Positions 1 through 11,668 are shown, counted from the stretch's first letter. The stretch: DNA of 64,000 nt from Flavobacterium keumense (GCF_029866485.1 NZ_CP092332.1:1364001-1428000); one strand, 5' to 3'. Made by a program: numbers and translations. The notes: generated by a model from the letters alone, not told the origin.

Positions 1-1368
1 TCTGTTCGTTCAGAAGATGCGCCACATCCTGATTTGTCTCAAATCAGAGGTAAATTACCGATGTTAGCGGTGTGTTATGGAGCGCAATATTTAGCCCACT
101 TTAGTGGTGGAGAAGTTGCTGCTTCTAACACCAGAGAATATGGAAGAGCCAATTTGTCTTTTATTAAAGAAGATGAAGTTTTCTTTCAAGGAATTTCTCC
201 CAACAGCCAAGTTTGGATGAGTCATAGTGATAGTATTAAGGCATTACCTACTAATGGAGTTAAATTAGCTAGTACACACGATGTAGAATTTGCAGCATAT
301 CGAATTGAAGGTGAAACAACCTATGCGATTCAATACCACCCAGAAGTATTCCATTCGACAGAAGGAACAAAAATGTTAGAAAACTTTTTGGTTAACATTG
401 CAGAGGTACCTCAAAACTTTACTCCTAATGCTTTTGTTACAGATATGGTAGCCGAACTGAAAGAAAAACTACAAGATGATAAAGTAGTTTTAGGTCTTTC
501 AGGTGGAGTAGATTCAACGGTTGCAGCGGTTTTATTGAACCAAGCAATTGGTCAAAATTTGTATTGTATTTTTGTTAATAACGGTTTACTTCGTAAAAAC
601 GAATTCCAAAATGTATTGAATCAGTACAAAGGAATGGGATTGAACGTAAAAGGAGTAGATGCTGGCGATCGTTTCTTGGCTGAATTGGCAGGAGTGAGTG
701 ATCCAGAAACCAAACGTAAAATCATCGGACGTGTATTTATCGAAGTTTTTGATGACGAGTCGCATTTGATTGAAGATGTAAAATGGTTGGCACAAGGAAC
801 AATTTATCCAGATGTAATCGAGTCGGTTTCAGTAAAAGGACCTTCAGCAACGATTAAATCACACCATAATGTGGGTGGATTGCCAGATTATATGAAATTA
901 CAAATTGTAGAACCTTTGCGTATGCTTTTCAAAGATGAGGTACGAAGAGTTGGGGCTACTTTAGGAATTGATCCAGAATTATTAGGAAGACATCCTTTCC
1001 CAGGACCAGGATTATCTATCCGAATCTTAGGGGATATTACACCAGAGAAAGTGCAAATTTTACAAGATGTAGATTCGGTTTTTATTGAAGGATTGAAATC
1101 TTGGGGATTGTACGATAAGGTTTGGCAAGCGGGAGCTATCTTATTGCCTGTAAATAGTGTCGGAGTAATGGGCGATGAGCGTACGTACGAAAAAGTAGTG
1201 GCGCTTCGTGCTGTAGAATCTACTGATGGTATGACGGCAGATTGGGTACATTTGCCGTATGATTTCTTGATGAAAATTTCGAATGAAATTATTAATAAAG
1301 TAAAAGGAGTGAACCGTGTGGTATATGATATTAGTTCAAAACCACCTGCCACAATCGAGTGGGAATAA
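1..1368 (+). CDS. guaA: GMP synthase (glutamine-hydrolysing), 5' end outside window
   Basis: This enzyme converts XMP to GMP using glutamine and ATP, the last step of guanine nucleotide synthesis in the cytoplasm. The frame is open from base 1, so the N-terminal part of the amidotransferase domain lies upstream. The class I amidotransferase shows the nucleophile Cys in VCYGAQ and the catalytic His/Glu in QYHPEVFHS. The ATP pyrophosphatase domain carries the P-loop [13 protein letters not shown], and the C-terminal dimerisation domain has [14 protein letters not shown] and ends in KPPATIEWE. The inner TTG at 34 is not a real start, because homology continues upstream of it. A hairpin follows the stop. 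Confidence 0.97.
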   Translation, partial: SVRSEDAPHPDLSQIRGKLPMLAVCYGAQYLAHFSGGEVAASNTREYGRANLSFIKEDEVFFQGISPNSQVWMSHSDSIKALPTNGVKLASTHDVEFAAYRIEGETTYAIQYHPEVFHSTEGTKMLENFLVNIAEVPQNFTPNAFVTDMVAELKEKLQDDKVVLGLSGGVDSTVAAVLLNQAIGQNLYCIFVNNGLLRKNEFQNVLNQYKGMGLNVKGVDAGDRFLAELAGVSDPETKRKIIGRVFIEVFDDESHLIEDVKWLAQGTIYPDVIESVSVKGPSATIKSHHNVGGLPDYMKLQIVEPLRMLFKDEVRRVGATLGIDPELLGRHPFPGPGLSIRILGDITPEKVQILQDVDSVFIEGLKSWGLYDKVWQAGAILLPVNSVGVMGDERTYEKVVALRAVESTDGMTADWVHLPYDFLMKISNEIINKVKGVNRVVYDISSKPPATIEWE

Positions 1369-1397
1369 TTAGCACTTAAATTGAAAGTTGTAATTGA

Positions 1398-1433
1398 AAC
1401 GGTATCAGATTTTGTTATAAATTTGATACCGTT
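1398..1433 (+). terminator. hairpin after guaA
   Basis: A perfect 10-base inverted repeat (AACGGTATCA at 1398-1407, TGATACCGTT at 1424-1433) encloses a 16-base loop 30 bases after the guaA stop. It lacks a strong T-run, so termination is likely but not certain. Confidence 0.55.
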
Positions 1434-1470
1434 CGATTGTTATTAAGGAATTGTTTTAAAACAAAATAAA

Positions 1471-2655
1471 ATGAACTGTTTTTTCAAAATATGTAGTGTT
1501 GCTCTTTTGTTTGCTAATGTAATTAGCGCGCAAGAAATCCCTACAACTCAAAATCAGAGTGTTAACTTACAGTTAGAAAAACCTTCGGTAAATCAAACAA
1601 AGAAACTGGGTTTGTTATTGCCTTTTAATTTGAATAGAGTACAAAACGACACTGTTAATTCGGTAGTAAATCGTTTAAAAAAAGACAAGTTTTTGAACAT
1701 GACTTTGGATTTTTATTCGGGCGCATTAATGGCGATTGACTCGGCTAAACAACTCGGAATCAAGGTAGATGTCAGTATTTTTGACTCAGAAGAAACTAAA
1801 AGTAATTCTAATGTAACCAAACTTATTGCAGACCATCATTTGGAAAATTACAATGCAATCATAGGACCTTTTTATCAATCGAATGTAGAGAAAACAGCTG
1901 AACTGTTAAGTGCAAATCAAGTAGCGGTCATTTCACCATTGTCAAAAGAAATAGGAAAATCATATCCTAATTTGTTTCAAACGATTACATCTCCTTCGTT
2001 ACTTCGTTCCGCTATTTTTGATTTTATGCGTTCCAAAAACGGAAACGTCATTGCAGTGGTGGATAAGAAGAAAGTATCGGTTAAAAAATACATTCAAGAC
2101 ACTCAAAAAGATGTTCGATTAGTCAATTTAACTGAGATGGGAGCATTAATTCCGGAAAGTTTGTCGAGTAAATTGCAAAAAGACAGAATAAATTATGTTG
2201 TGCTAGAGACGGAAAGTACGGTTTTGATTAAGGCAACCTTAAAACTGCTTTTATCAAAGCTAAAAGATTGTGCAATCCAATTGGTGATTTTGGAGCCTAA
2301 TGAAACTTTGGAAACTGACGAAATTGAGTTTTCTGATTTGATAAAACTAAAATTATTGTATCCATCAATGACGCGAGAAAACAATAGTCTAGAAGCTACC
2401 GTTTTTGAAAAAAATTACAAACTCAAAAATAAAGTAACGCCAAATACTTTTGCTACTCGAGGTTTTGATGTGACTTTTGATGCTTTGAAGCGGTTGTCAC
2501 AAGCGAGTAGTTTTTTAGAGAGTGCCTCTAACCAAGTAACCGAACAAGTAGAGAGTAGGTTTGATTATTTTAAAAATGAAACGGGAGGTTATGCTAACAA
2601 AGGATTGTATATTTTGTATTACGATACTGATATGACAGTTAAAGAGGCAAAGTAA
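1471..2655 (+). CDS. periplasmic-binding-protein-fold (PBP1-like) exported protein
   Basis: A 394-residue protein with an N-terminal hydrophobic signal peptide ending near residue 20 (VISAQ). The rest resembles type 1 periplasmic-binding-protein receptors: KLGLLLPFNL begins the first domain, followed by a GALMAID helix, an AIIGPFYQSNVEKTA ligand-pocket-like segment and VAVISPLS. Flavobacterial relatives in this position next to guaA often carry LysM repeats before the PBP1 domain; none is visible here, where only a Gln/Asn-rich linker of about 25 residues precedes it. The role is not established; a cell-envelope or peptidoglycan-related function is inference. The next gene starts 7 bases downstream, so the two are probably co-transcribed. 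Confidence 0.75.
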   Translation: MNCFFKICSVALLFANVISAQEIPTTQNQSVNLQLEKPSVNQTKKLGLLLPFNLNRVQNDTVNSVVNRLKKDKFLNMTLDFYSGALMAIDSAKQLGIKVDVSIFDSEETKSNSNVTKLIADHHLENYNAIIGPFYQSNVEKTAELLSANQVAVISPLSKEIGKSYPNLFQTITSPSLLRSAIFDFMRSKNGNVIAVVDKKKVSVKKYIQDTQKDVRLVNLTEMGALIPESLSSKLQKDRINYVVLETESTVLIKATLKLLLSKLKDCAIQLVILEPNETLETDEIEFSDLIKLKLLYPSMTRENNSLEATVFEKNYKLKNKVTPNTFATRGFDVTFDALKRLSQASSFLESASNQVTEQVESRFDYFKNETGGYANKGLYILYYDTDMTVKEAK

Positions 2656-2662
2656 AACCAAT

Positions 2663-2902
2663 ATGGAAAACGATCAAAAACAACTCATTAAACTAGCGCA
2701 TACCAAAATGCCTTTTGGGAAATACGAAGGTTGGCATTTGATTGATTTGCCGGAATATTACGTGGTTTGGTATAATAACAAAGGTTTTCCTAAAGGGGAA
2801 TTAGGGCAGCAATTGCAGTTGGTTTATGAATTAAAACTGAACGGCTTAGAAGATTTAATTCGCAATATTAAAAAGCAGTATTCAAAACCATTTAAGGAGT
2901 AA
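2663..2902 (+). CDS. DUF3820 family protein
   Basis: A 79-residue cytoplasmic protein. The segment MPFGKYEGWHLIDLPEYYVVWY is characteristic of the DUF3820 family, small proteins whose function I do not know; the core pattern is MPFGKY...L.DLP..Y..W. It follows the PBP1-like gene by 7 bases, which suggests an operon, and is followed by 144 bases before pyrG. No catalytic residues can be named. Confidence 0.8.
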   Translation: MENDQKQLIKLAHTKMPFGKYEGWHLIDLPEYYVVWYNNKGFPKGELGQQLQLVYELKLNGLEDLIRNIKKQYSKPFKE

Positions 2903-2999
2903 AAATCTATAAAATTATCGATTTATAAATAGGTCTAATGCAAATTTAAAATTTCATAATTTCACCTTTTTAAATTCGCATTTTCTCAATTTATAATTG

Positions 3000-3008
3000 T
3001 ATTTTTGC
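3000..3008 (+). promoter_or_regulatory. candidate -7 box for pyrG
   Basis: TATTTTTGC matches the Bacteroidota -7 consensus TANNTTTG and lies 38 bases upstream of the pyrG ATG. No convincing TTTG -33 box is visible. Confidence 0.45.
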
Positions 3009-3040
3009 GACGTTTTTTACACAACTACAATACAAACTAA

Positions 3041-4660
<1,620 letters not shown>

Positions 4661-4703
4661 TTGAACCCCGTTTCTTAAAAACAATAACTATTTTAAAAGT
4701 ATA

Positions 4704-6608
4704 ATGGAAGAAAAAAAATTAGACCTGAATTCGATAATTGGTTTTGTATTGATTTTCGGAATCTTGATTTGGATTATGTATCAAAATCAACCTGATCCAA
4801 AAGTAATAGCTGCTGAGAAAGCGAAAAAAGAATTGGTTGCCAAGGCGGCTAAGGCTCAAGAATTAGCTCAAAAATCAATTGAAAAAGCTGCTGTAGCTGT
4901 TGCTACTACTGGTGATTCAACTCAATTGGCTCAATTGCAAAAAAACTTAGGAAATTTTGCCTATTCAGCAACATTGCCTTCTGCTAAAAACAATTTCACA
5001 ACTATTGAAAATGATTTGGTACGATTGAAAATTGCCAACAAAGGAGGATTTATCGTTGAGGCAGTGCTAAAGAAATACGAAAAATTTAAAAAAGGTTCGG
5101 GTCAGTTAGTCGAGTTGATTAAAAATAATAATGCTAATTTGAATCTTACATTACAAACAAGAGATAACAGAGCCTTGAATACCAAAGATTTGTATTTTGA
5201 ACCTAGTCTATCAAAGTTAGGAGAAGATCAAATTCTTTCTATGAAATTGAAAGCAGGAGCTAATGAATATTTGGAATACAAATACATTTTGAAACCAAAC
5301 GATTATATGGTTGGGTTTGACTTGCGCTCCCAAGGATTGAATCAGGTGTTAAATACCGCTAAACCTTTGGATTTGGAATTGGATATGAAAACTTTTAGAA
5401 ATGAAAAGAGTATTTCATATGAAAACCGTTACGCAGAAATATATTTTGAGTATGAAGGCGACAAAATTGATTATGTAGGTCAGGGAAAGGACAAAGAGGA
5501 AACTCCTGAGAAAGTGAATTATATCGCTTTTAAACAACATTTCTTCAGCTCTATTTTATTAACTAATACACCCTTTGCTACCTCAAAATTACATTCGACT
5601 AACTTAGTAAATGATGAAGCAGTAGATACTACTTTTACCAAACAATTTAAGGCGTATGTGCCTTTGGCTTTCACAAATGGTGAATTGGATTATAAAATGA
5701 ATTGGTATTTTGGACCATCAGATTATAAAACATTAAAAAAATACGATAAAAATTTAGAGAAAATTATTCCACTAGGTTGGGGAATTTTTGGGTGGATTAA
5801 TAAATTTATTTTTATACCGTTATTTGGTTTTATTAGTTCGTTTTTAGGGTTAGGTATTGCAATTATCGTGTTTACGATTTTGATTAAAATTGCCATGTCG
5901 CCAATTACGTTTAAGTCATTTTTGTCTCAAGCTAAAATGAAAGTACTGCGTCCTGAGATTACTGAATTGGGTGAAAAATTCAAAAAAGATCCAATGAAGA
6001 AACAACAAGAAACGATGAAGCTATACAACAAAGCGGGAGTAAATCCGATGGCAGGTTGTATTCCAGCCTTGATTCAGTTGCCGTTTATGTATGCTTCGTT
6101 TCAATTCTTCCCATCAGCTATAGAGTTACGCCAAAAAAGTTTCCTTTGGGCAGACGATTTATCTTCGTTTGACGAAGTAGTACAATTGCCATTCCGAATT
6201 CCATTGTATGGCGATCATATTAGTTTATTTCCAATATTAGCCGCGATTGCAATTTTCTTCTACATGAAAATGACTTCAGGTGACCAACAAATGGCAGCGC
6301 CACAGCAAGAAGGGATGCCTGATATGGCTAAGATGATGAAATACATGATCTATATTTCGCCATTGATGATGTTGATTTTCTTTAATAGTTATGGAGCGGG
6401 ATTGAGTTTGTATAACTTTATCTCGAACTTGATTACTATCGGAATTATGATTGTAATTAAAAAGTATTTTATTGATAGTGATAAAATTCACGCTCAAATT
6501 GAAGAGAATAAATTGAAAGCGCCAAAGAAACCAAGTAAGTTCCAACAAAAACTGCAAGAAGCAATGGAACAAGCCGAAGCTCAGAAAGCGCAACGCAACA
6601 AAAAATAA
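4704..6608 (+). CDS. yidC: membrane protein insertase YidC
   Basis: A 634-residue inner-membrane insertase that helps place proteins in the membrane, alone or with SecYEG. The N-terminus has the first membrane segment (residues about 10-26), then an Ala/Lys-rich linker and a large periplasmic domain up to about residue 340. The conserved insertase core starts around residue 365 (FIFIPLFGFISSFLGLGIAIIVFTI) and includes VNPMAGCIPALIQLPFMYASF, several more membrane helices and GLSLYNFISNL. The last 50 residues are a Lys/Gln-rich cytoplasmic tail that may contact ribosomes (inference). It may be co-transcribed with pyrG; a hairpin follows the stop. Confidence 0.97.
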   Translation: MEEKKLDLNSIIGFVLIFGILIWIMYQNQPDPKVIAAEKAKKELVAKAAKAQELAQKSIEKAAVAVATTGDSTQLAQLQKNLGNFAYSATLPSAKNNFTTIENDLVRLKIANKGGFIVEAVLKKYEKFKKGSGQLVELIKNNNANLNLTLQTRDNRALNTKDLYFEPSLSKLGEDQILSMKLKAGANEYLEYKYILKPNDYMVGFDLRSQGLNQVLNTAKPLDLELDMKTFRNEKSISYENRYAEIYFEYEGDKIDYVGQGKDKEETPEKVNYIAFKQHFFSSILLTNTPFATSKLHSTNLVNDEAVDTTFTKQFKAYVPLAFTNGELDYKMNWYFGPSDYKTLKKYDKNLEKIIPLGWGIFGWINKFIFIPLFGFISSFLGLGIAIIVFTILIKIAMSPITFKSFLSQAKMKVLRPEITELGEKFKKDPMKKQQETMKLYNKAGVNPMAGCIPALIQLPFMYASFQFFPSAIELRQKSFLWADDLSSFDEVVQLPFRIPLYGDHISLFPILAAIAIFFYMKMTSGDQQMAAPQQEGMPDMAKMMKYMIYISPLMMLIFFNSYGAGLSLYNFISNLITIGIMIVIKKYFIDSDKIHAQIEENKLKAPKKPSKFQQKLQEAMEQAEAQKAQRNKK

Positions 6609-6612
6609 TTTC

Positions 6613-6645
6613 AAAAAAATCTCGATTCATTTCGGGATTTTTTTT
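6613..6645 (+). terminator. terminator after yidC
   Basis: A hairpin with arms AAAAAAATCTCGA (6613-6625) and TCGGGATTTTTTT (6632 on), one G-T pair, a six-base loop and a long T-run, starting 5 bases after the yidC stop. Confidence 0.8.
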
Positions 6646-6689
6646 GCAACACTAATTTTCAGTATAATAATTCCGTAGTATAATAAAAT

Positions 6690-7391
6690 ATGAGAAGTAT
6701 AATAGTATTTTTAGTATCCCTCCTTTTTAGCGTTTTACACGCTCAAAATGAGTACAATAAGCTAGATGCTAAAGGATTGAAACACGGCCTTTGGAAAGGC
6801 GTGTATGAAGAATCAAAAAGACCTCGTTATCAAGGGACTTTTGAACATGGAAAAGAAGTGGGTGTGTTTCAATTTTTTGATGACACTCAAAAAGGAGATG
6901 TGATTGCCACGCGTGAATTTAACCCCAAAGACAATTCGGCTTACACTATTTTTTATGATCAAAATAAAAACAAAGTGAGCGAAGGAAGAGTAGTCAACAA
7001 ACTTTTTGAAGGGGAGTGGAAATACTATCATTATGCTTCACCAGCTGTAATGACAACTGAAAATTACAAAAACGGCAAATTAGAAGGTGTACGAACGGTG
7101 TATTTTCTTAATGGAAAAATAGCCGAACAAATTAATTACGTGAATAACCTAAAGCAAGGTGCTTATAAAAAGTATACCGAAAGTGGGATTGTTTTAGAAG
7201 AATCGTTCTTTAAGAATAACGAGTACGACGGATTAGCTATTTTTAGAAATGATAGTGGAACTGTTGTTGCAAAAGGAATGTTTACCAAAGGGTTAAAAAC
7301 AGGAATTTGGGAAGTTTTGGAAAACGGTAAATTGGTTAAAAAATCCAGTACAGATTTGTCTCAAAAATCGAAAATCTCCTCAACTAAATAA
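6690..7391 (+). CDS. exported YwqK/MORN-like repeat protein
   Basis: A 233-residue protein with a signal peptide (residues 1-18, ending LHAQ). The rest consists of MORN-like repeats of about 22 residues, for example KGLKHGLWKGVYEE, YQGTFEHGKEVGVFQFF, YKNGKLEGVRTVYFLNGKI and KGMFTKGLKTGIWEV. Such proteins are often labelled YwqK-family antitoxin, but nothing here indicates a toxin partner: the neighbours are yidC and mnmA. It is probably exported to the periplasm or cell surface. The function is unknown. Confidence 0.75.
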   Translation: MRSIIVFLVSLLFSVLHAQNEYNKLDAKGLKHGLWKGVYEESKRPRYQGTFEHGKEVGVFQFFDDTQKGDVIATREFNPKDNSAYTIFYDQNKNKVSEGRVVNKLFEGEWKYYHYASPAVMTTENYKNGKLEGVRTVYFLNGKIAEQINYVNNLKQGAYKKYTESGIVLEESFFKNNEYDGLAIFRNDSGTVVAKGMFTKGLKTGIWEVLENGKLVKKSSTDLSQKSKISSTK

Positions 7392-7414
7392 AATCAATTC
7401 AAGCAAATGTTTCG

Positions 7415-7423
7415 TAACTTTGC
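7415..7423 (+). promoter_or_regulatory. candidate -7 box for mnmA
   Basis: TAACTTTGC fits TANNTTTG and lies 27 bases before the mnmA ATG. The same nine bases occur upstream of pepD at 16129. No clear -33 box is visible. Confidence 0.55.
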
Positions 7424-7450
7424 ATCTCATTTAATCCTAATTAATTAGAA

Positions 7451-8638
7451 ATGAAACGTGTAGTTGTTGGTCTTTCAGGAGGTGTTGATTCAAGTGTTGC
7501 TGCGTATTTATTACAGCAGCAAGGCTATGAAGTGATTGGGCTTTTTATGAAAAACTGGCACGATGACTCGGTGACTATTTCTAATGAATGTCCGTGGTTA
7601 GAGGATAGTAACGATGCGCTTTTAGTAGCTGAAAAACTAGGAATTCCATTTCAAACGGTTGATTTAAGCGAACAATACAAAGAAAAAATCGTGGACTACA
7701 TGTTCAATGAATACGAAAAAGGACGCACTCCAAATCCCGATGTATTGTGTAATCGCGAAATCAAGTTTGACGTTTTCATGAAAATCGCTTTAAGTCTGGA
7801 TGCCGATTATGTAGCTACGGGACATTATTGTCAAAAAAGTGAAATAGAGGTGGACGGTACAACTGTTTATCAATTGAAAGCTGGTGCCGATACTAATAAA
7901 GATCAATCTTATTTTTTATGTCAGTTATCGCAAGAACAATTGGCAAAAGCCTTATTTCCTATCGGAAATTTAACCAAACCTGAAGTGCGTGAAATTGCGG
8001 CGGAGATGGATTTAATTACTGCCGAAAAGAAAGATTCTCAAGGGTTGTGTTTCATTGGCAAAGTACGTTTGCCTGAATTTTTACAACAAAAATTACAGCC
8101 AAAAGAAGGTGTGATTGTTCAAATTGACAAGAATCATCCCGTGTATCAGTCCATTCAGCCCGAAGGACTTTCGTTAGAAGAACGTTTGGCATTTGAATCG
8201 ACTAAAATTAAATATACTCCTGAAATGGGAAAAGTAGTGGGAAAACACCAAGGCGCTCATTATTTTACCATCGGGCAACGCAAGGGACTCAATGTAGGAG
8301 GAACAATCGATCCTTTATTTATCATTGCAACTGATGTCGAAACGAATACCATTTATACAGGTTTGACGAGCCAACATCCAGGATTGTTTAGAAAAGCGTT
8401 ATTTATTGCTAATTCAGAATTGCATTGGGTTCGTACTGATTTGGCTTTAGCCAAAGGCGAATCGATGGAAGTAATGGCGCGTATTCGTTACCGACAACCG
8501 TTACAAAAAGCCACTTTGTACCAATTTGAAACTGGTATGTATGTCGCTTTTGAAGAACCGCAGTCGGCGATTACCGAAGGACAATTTGTAGCTTGGCATT
8601 TAGGAGAGGAATTAGTGGGTTCTGGAGTAATTTCTTAG
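7451..8638 (+). CDS. mnmA: tRNA-specific 2-thiouridylase MnmA
   Basis: A 395-residue cytoplasmic enzyme that adds sulfur to the wobble uridine (U34) of tRNAs for Lys, Glu and Gln. The N-terminal PP-loop reads [17 protein letters not shown]. The two catalytic cysteines expected for the family are visible in [12 protein letters not shown] and [11 protein letters not shown]. The C-terminal beta-barrel includes [15 protein letters not shown] and the terminal [12 protein letters not shown] segment. The length fits Bacteroidota homologues, which are somewhat longer than the E. coli enzyme. It starts right after its own promoter box. Confidence 0.97.
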   Translation: MKRVVVGLSGGVDSSVAAYLLQQQGYEVIGLFMKNWHDDSVTISNECPWLEDSNDALLVAEKLGIPFQTVDLSEQYKEKIVDYMFNEYEKGRTPNPDVLCNREIKFDVFMKIALSLDADYVATGHYCQKSEIEVDGTTVYQLKAGADTNKDQSYFLCQLSQEQLAKALFPIGNLTKPEVREIAAEMDLITAEKKDSQGLCFIGKVRLPEFLQQKLQPKEGVIVQIDKNHPVYQSIQPEGLSLEERLAFESTKIKYTPEMGKVVGKHQGAHYFTIGQRKGLNVGGTIDPLFIIATDVETNTIYTGLTSQHPGLFRKALFIANSELHWVRTDLALAKGESMEVMARIRYRQPLQKATLYQFETGMYVAFEEPQSAITEGQFVAWHLGEELVGSGVIS

Positions 8639-8691
8639 TTTAGTATACCCAATTTAAAATAATTGCGTTAGAATGGTTAAAGAAGTCATCT

Positions 8692-10293
8692 ATGAGAATC
8701 GTCTGTCTATTTCTTTTATTGCTAACCACTTCAGTAGGATTTTCACAAGAAGATGCTTGGGTTTATTTTACTGCCAAACCCAATACACAAACGTATTTTG
8801 ATGCGCCTTTGCAAATGCTTTCGCAAAGAGCTTTAGATAGAAGAGTCAGACAAAACATTCCTTTGGACTCTAAAGATGTCCCTATTCCTAAATTATACAT
8901 CAACCAAATTAAATCCGCTAACGGAATTACGGTAAAAGCTCAGTCCAAATGGTTGAATGCCTTGCATGTTCGAGGCACAGTTACTGCAATCAATGCTTTA
9001 AAAAATCTTGCAGTTGTTGAAAAAGTAGTATTTGCGAATCGTTCGTTAAATCCAACAGCTAAATTGATTAGTACTGCAAAACTTAAGGCCGTTAGCAATA
9101 AATTGGAAACACAAGTCGATTTTGCTTATGGCTCTTCGGCTAATCAAATCCAGATGCTAAATGGGCAAGTTTTACATCAACAAAATTATACGGCTTCAGA
9201 TAAAATTATTGCCATTATGGATGCGGGTTTTCCAGGGGTGAATACTGCGCAACCTTTTCAACGCTTACGAGATCATAATAAAATTCTAGGAGGTTATGAT
9301 TTTGTACATCGTTCTGCTAATTATTATTCTGGAAATCATCATGGCACTATGGTACTTTCCAGTATGGGTGGCTACAAAGAGAACGCTTTGGTGGGAACTG
9401 CTCCCGATGCGTCTTATTATTTGTTTATTACAGAAGACACCGCTTCTGAAAATCCCATTGAGGAATCACTTTGGGTGGAAGCTGCTGAGAAAGCTGATAG
9501 TTTAGGTGTGGATGTAATCAATACTTCTTTAGGTTATTTTGGTTATGACAATCCGAATTATAGTCACACTTATGCTGATATGTCGGGAAATACAAATTTC
9601 ATTTCTAAAGGTGCTAATATTGCTTTTTCAAGAGGGATGATTGTAGTGGCATCGGCAGGGAATGAAGGTGGTACTTTAGAACCACATGTAGGTGCACCCG
9701 CAGAAGCAACGGATGTAATTGCAGTGGGTGCAGTTACCGCTTCAAAAGTATTGGCCAGTTTTAGTTCAATTGGACCTTCTTATGATGGTAGGGTCAAGCC
9801 CAATGTTATGGCGCAAGGTCAAGCGGCAGTGCTTTCAGATGAGTATGGGAATATAGTCACGGCCAGTGGAACCTCGTTTTCAGGACCTATTTTGGCGGGA
9901 ATGATAGCTAGTTTTTGGCAAGCTTTTCCAAATAAAACCAATCAAGAAATTAGACAATTGGTTCAAGCTTCAGCGGATCGATATGGTAGCCCAAATACTC
10001 AATTTGGCTATGGAATACCCGATTTTAGTTTGGCTTTAGCCAATGGACAATTGACCAAAGACGATTTTGTAGTGTATCCCAACCCCAGTGCAGATGTGAT
10101 CCAATTTAATTTGCCAGAAAATAAAACTATTGGAACCATAGGCATTTACTCTATTTTGGGACAAAAAATAAAATCACAAGAAGTGGCTAATCGATTTGTT
10201 ACACTTTCTGTAGCCGATTTGCCAAAAGGAATTTATTTTTATACATTCGAATCAGAAGGATTTTCTAAGTCGGGTAAAATCATTAAAAAATAA
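8692..10293 (+). CDS. secreted S8 serine peptidase with T9SS sorting domain
   Basis: A 533-residue subtilisin-like peptidase. A signal peptide (residues 1-18, ending GFSQ) is followed by a propeptide-like region and the S8 domain. The triad is visible: Asp177 in IIAIMDAGF, His217 in HHGTMVLSS and Ser395 in SGTSFSGPILAG; the oxyanion Asn lies in ASAGNEGG. The last 75 residues form a type A sorting domain (VVYPNPSADVIQF ... LPKGIYFYTFES ... KSGKIIKK), which directs export by the type IX system and removal or anchoring at the surface. The gene is followed at 6 bases by the flavoprotein gene and is likely co-transcribed with it. The substrate is unknown. Confidence 0.93.
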   Translation: MRIVCLFLLLLTTSVGFSQEDAWVYFTAKPNTQTYFDAPLQMLSQRALDRRVRQNIPLDSKDVPIPKLYINQIKSANGITVKAQSKWLNALHVRGTVTAINALKNLAVVEKVVFANRSLNPTAKLISTAKLKAVSNKLETQVDFAYGSSANQIQMLNGQVLHQQNYTASDKIIAIMDAGFPGVNTAQPFQRLRDHNKILGGYDFVHRSANYYSGNHHGTMVLSSMGGYKENALVGTAPDASYYLFITEDTASENPIEESLWVEAAEKADSLGVDVINTSLGYFGYDNPNYSHTYADMSGNTNFISKGANIAFSRGMIVVASAGNEGGTLEPHVGAPAEATDVIAVGAVTASKVLASFSSIGPSYDGRVKPNVMAQGQAAVLSDEYGNIVTASGTSFSGPILAGMIASFWQAFPNKTNQEIRQLVQASADRYGSPNTQFGYGIPDFSLALANGQLTKDDFVVYPNPSADVIQFNLPENKTIGTIGIYSILGQKIKSQEVANRFVTLSVADLPKGIYFYTFESEGFSKSGKIIKK

Positions 10294-10299
10294 TTTGGT

Positions 10300-11244
10300 A
10301 TGAATAGAATAACAGCTCTTTTTAACATTAAATATCCCATTATTCAAGGAGGAATGATTTGGAACAGTGGCTATAAATTAGCCAGTGCTGTGAGTAATGC
10401 GGGTGGTTTAGGATTAATTGGTGCGGGTTCTATGTATCCTGAAGTATTGAGAGAACATATTCGGAAATGCCAAAAAGCTACCTCAAAACCTTTTGGGGTA
10501 AATGTACCGATGTTGTATCCTAATGTGGAAGAAATTTTTAAAATTATCGTTGATGAAGGAGTAAAAATTGTTTTTACTTCGGCAGGAAATCCCAAAACGT
10601 GGACGCCTTATTTGAAAGAAAATGGTATAACGATTGTGCATGTAGTGAGTAGCTCTACTTTTGCCCTAAAGGCTCAAGATGCGGGTGTAGATGCTGTGGT
10701 AGCAGAAGGATTTGAAGCGGGAGGACACAATGGTAGAGAAGAAACTACTACACTTACTTTGATCCCGATGATCAAGGAAAAAATTACAATTCCACTGATT
10801 GCTGCTGGAGGAATTGCTACCGGTAGAGGAATGCTTGCTGCTATGGTGCTAGGTGCTGATGGAGTACAAATGGGTAGTCGTTTTGTAGCTTCGGTGGAGT
10901 CTTCGGCTCACGATAATTTTAAAAATACGGTTATTACTGCCAAAGAAGGAGACACCCAATTGACTCTCAAAGAATTGGCTCCTGTTCGTTTGATTAAGAA
11001 TAAATTTTACCAAGAAGTACAAGAATTGTATGCTAAAGGCGCTACCAAAGAAGAATTAATCCAATTGTTAGGTCGAGCTAGAGCAAAAAGAGGTATGTTT
11101 GAAGGCGATTTGGACGATGGCGAATTGGAGATTGGTCAAATTGCAGGTTTGATTCATGAAATTCAACCCGTTAGTACAATTTTTGAAAACATCATTACTG
11201 AATTTCAATTGGCACAAAAAGAGTGCGCACAATGGACATTTTAA
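10300..11244 (+). CDS. nitronate monooxygenase / FabK-like flavoprotein
   Basis: A 314-residue FMN-dependent TIM-barrel protein of the 2-nitropropane dioxygenase superfamily. Diagnostic segments are YPIIQGGMIWNSGYKLASAVSNAGGLGLIG at the N-terminus, VVAEGFEAGGHNGREE (flavin and catalytic-loop region) and IPLIAAGGIATGRGMLAAMVLGADGVQMGSRFVA (phosphate-binding end). The EGFEAGGH motif is shared by true nitronate monooxygenases and by the enoyl-ACP reductase FabK, so detoxification of nitronates and a role in fatty-acid elongation are both possible; sequence alone does not decide. It starts 6 bases after the subtilase gene and is followed 10 bases later by a small exported protein. Confidence 0.85.
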   Translation: MNRITALFNIKYPIIQGGMIWNSGYKLASAVSNAGGLGLIGAGSMYPEVLREHIRKCQKATSKPFGVNVPMLYPNVEEIFKIIVDEGVKIVFTSAGNPKTWTPYLKENGITIVHVVSSSTFALKAQDAGVDAVVAEGFEAGGHNGREETTTLTLIPMIKEKITIPLIAAGGIATGRGMLAAMVLGADGVQMGSRFVASVESSAHDNFKNTVITAKEGDTQLTLKELAPVRLIKNKFYQEVQELYAKGATKEELIQLLGRARAKRGMFEGDLDDGELEIGQIAGLIHEIQPVSTIFENIITEFQLAQKECAQWTF

Positions 11245-11254
11245 ATTCTAACGA

Positions 11255-11668
11255 ATGAATAAAATAATTGGATATCTATTTTTTCTTTTCCTAAGTCTAG
11301 GATGGCAACAATCCTATGGGCAGGTGTACCAATTTAGTACTTCTGGATTTAGTGTATTAGAAAAAAATGAAAAAGGAAAATGGGGTAATTGGTCTGATTT
11401 AGAATTGTCAAAAATGATGGTTTCTTTGGATACCAATAAGAATAGAATTGTGATTTATTCTCAAGTGATTCAATTGTTTGAAATTGTGGAATATATCCCT
11501 GTTACTGAGAATGAAACCGATATTGTGTATAGTTTTATTTGTAAAGACAATGATGGAGTGGATTGTACACTATCACTTATTGTGAGAAAAAAACAAGATA
11601 ATAGGAAACAGTTATATATCAATTACGGTGACCAAATTATAGTGTACAATATATTTAATATAAACTAA
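11255..11668 (+). CDS. small exported protein, unknown function
   Basis: I do not recognise this 137-residue protein. It has a clear signal peptide (residues 1-22, LFFLFLSLGWQQSYGQ) and a body of about 115 residues rich in beta-strand-like segments, with two Cys in FICKDNDGVDCTL that could form a disulfide. It follows the flavoprotein gene by 10 bases and probably ends that operon. Its stop overlaps the stop of the convergent DUF4268 gene by 4 bases, with no terminator hairpin in between. Confidence 0.65.
   Translation: MNKIIGYLFFLFLSLGWQQSYGQVYQFSTSGFSVLEKNEKGKWGNWSDLELSKMMVSLDTNKNRIVIYSQVIQLFEIVEYIPVTENETDIVYSFICKDNDGVDCTLSLIVRKKQDNRKQLYINYGDQIIVYNIFNIN

Noticed and set aside
888..1352. 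154-codon open frame on the minus strand inside guaA
   Set aside because: It is antisense to a clear GMP synthase with intact motifs; the frame is a consequence of codon use.
6690..7391. Toxin-antitoxin function implied by the YwqK family name
   Set aside because: No toxin gene is adjacent, and the protein has a signal peptide; it is better described as a MORN-like exported protein.
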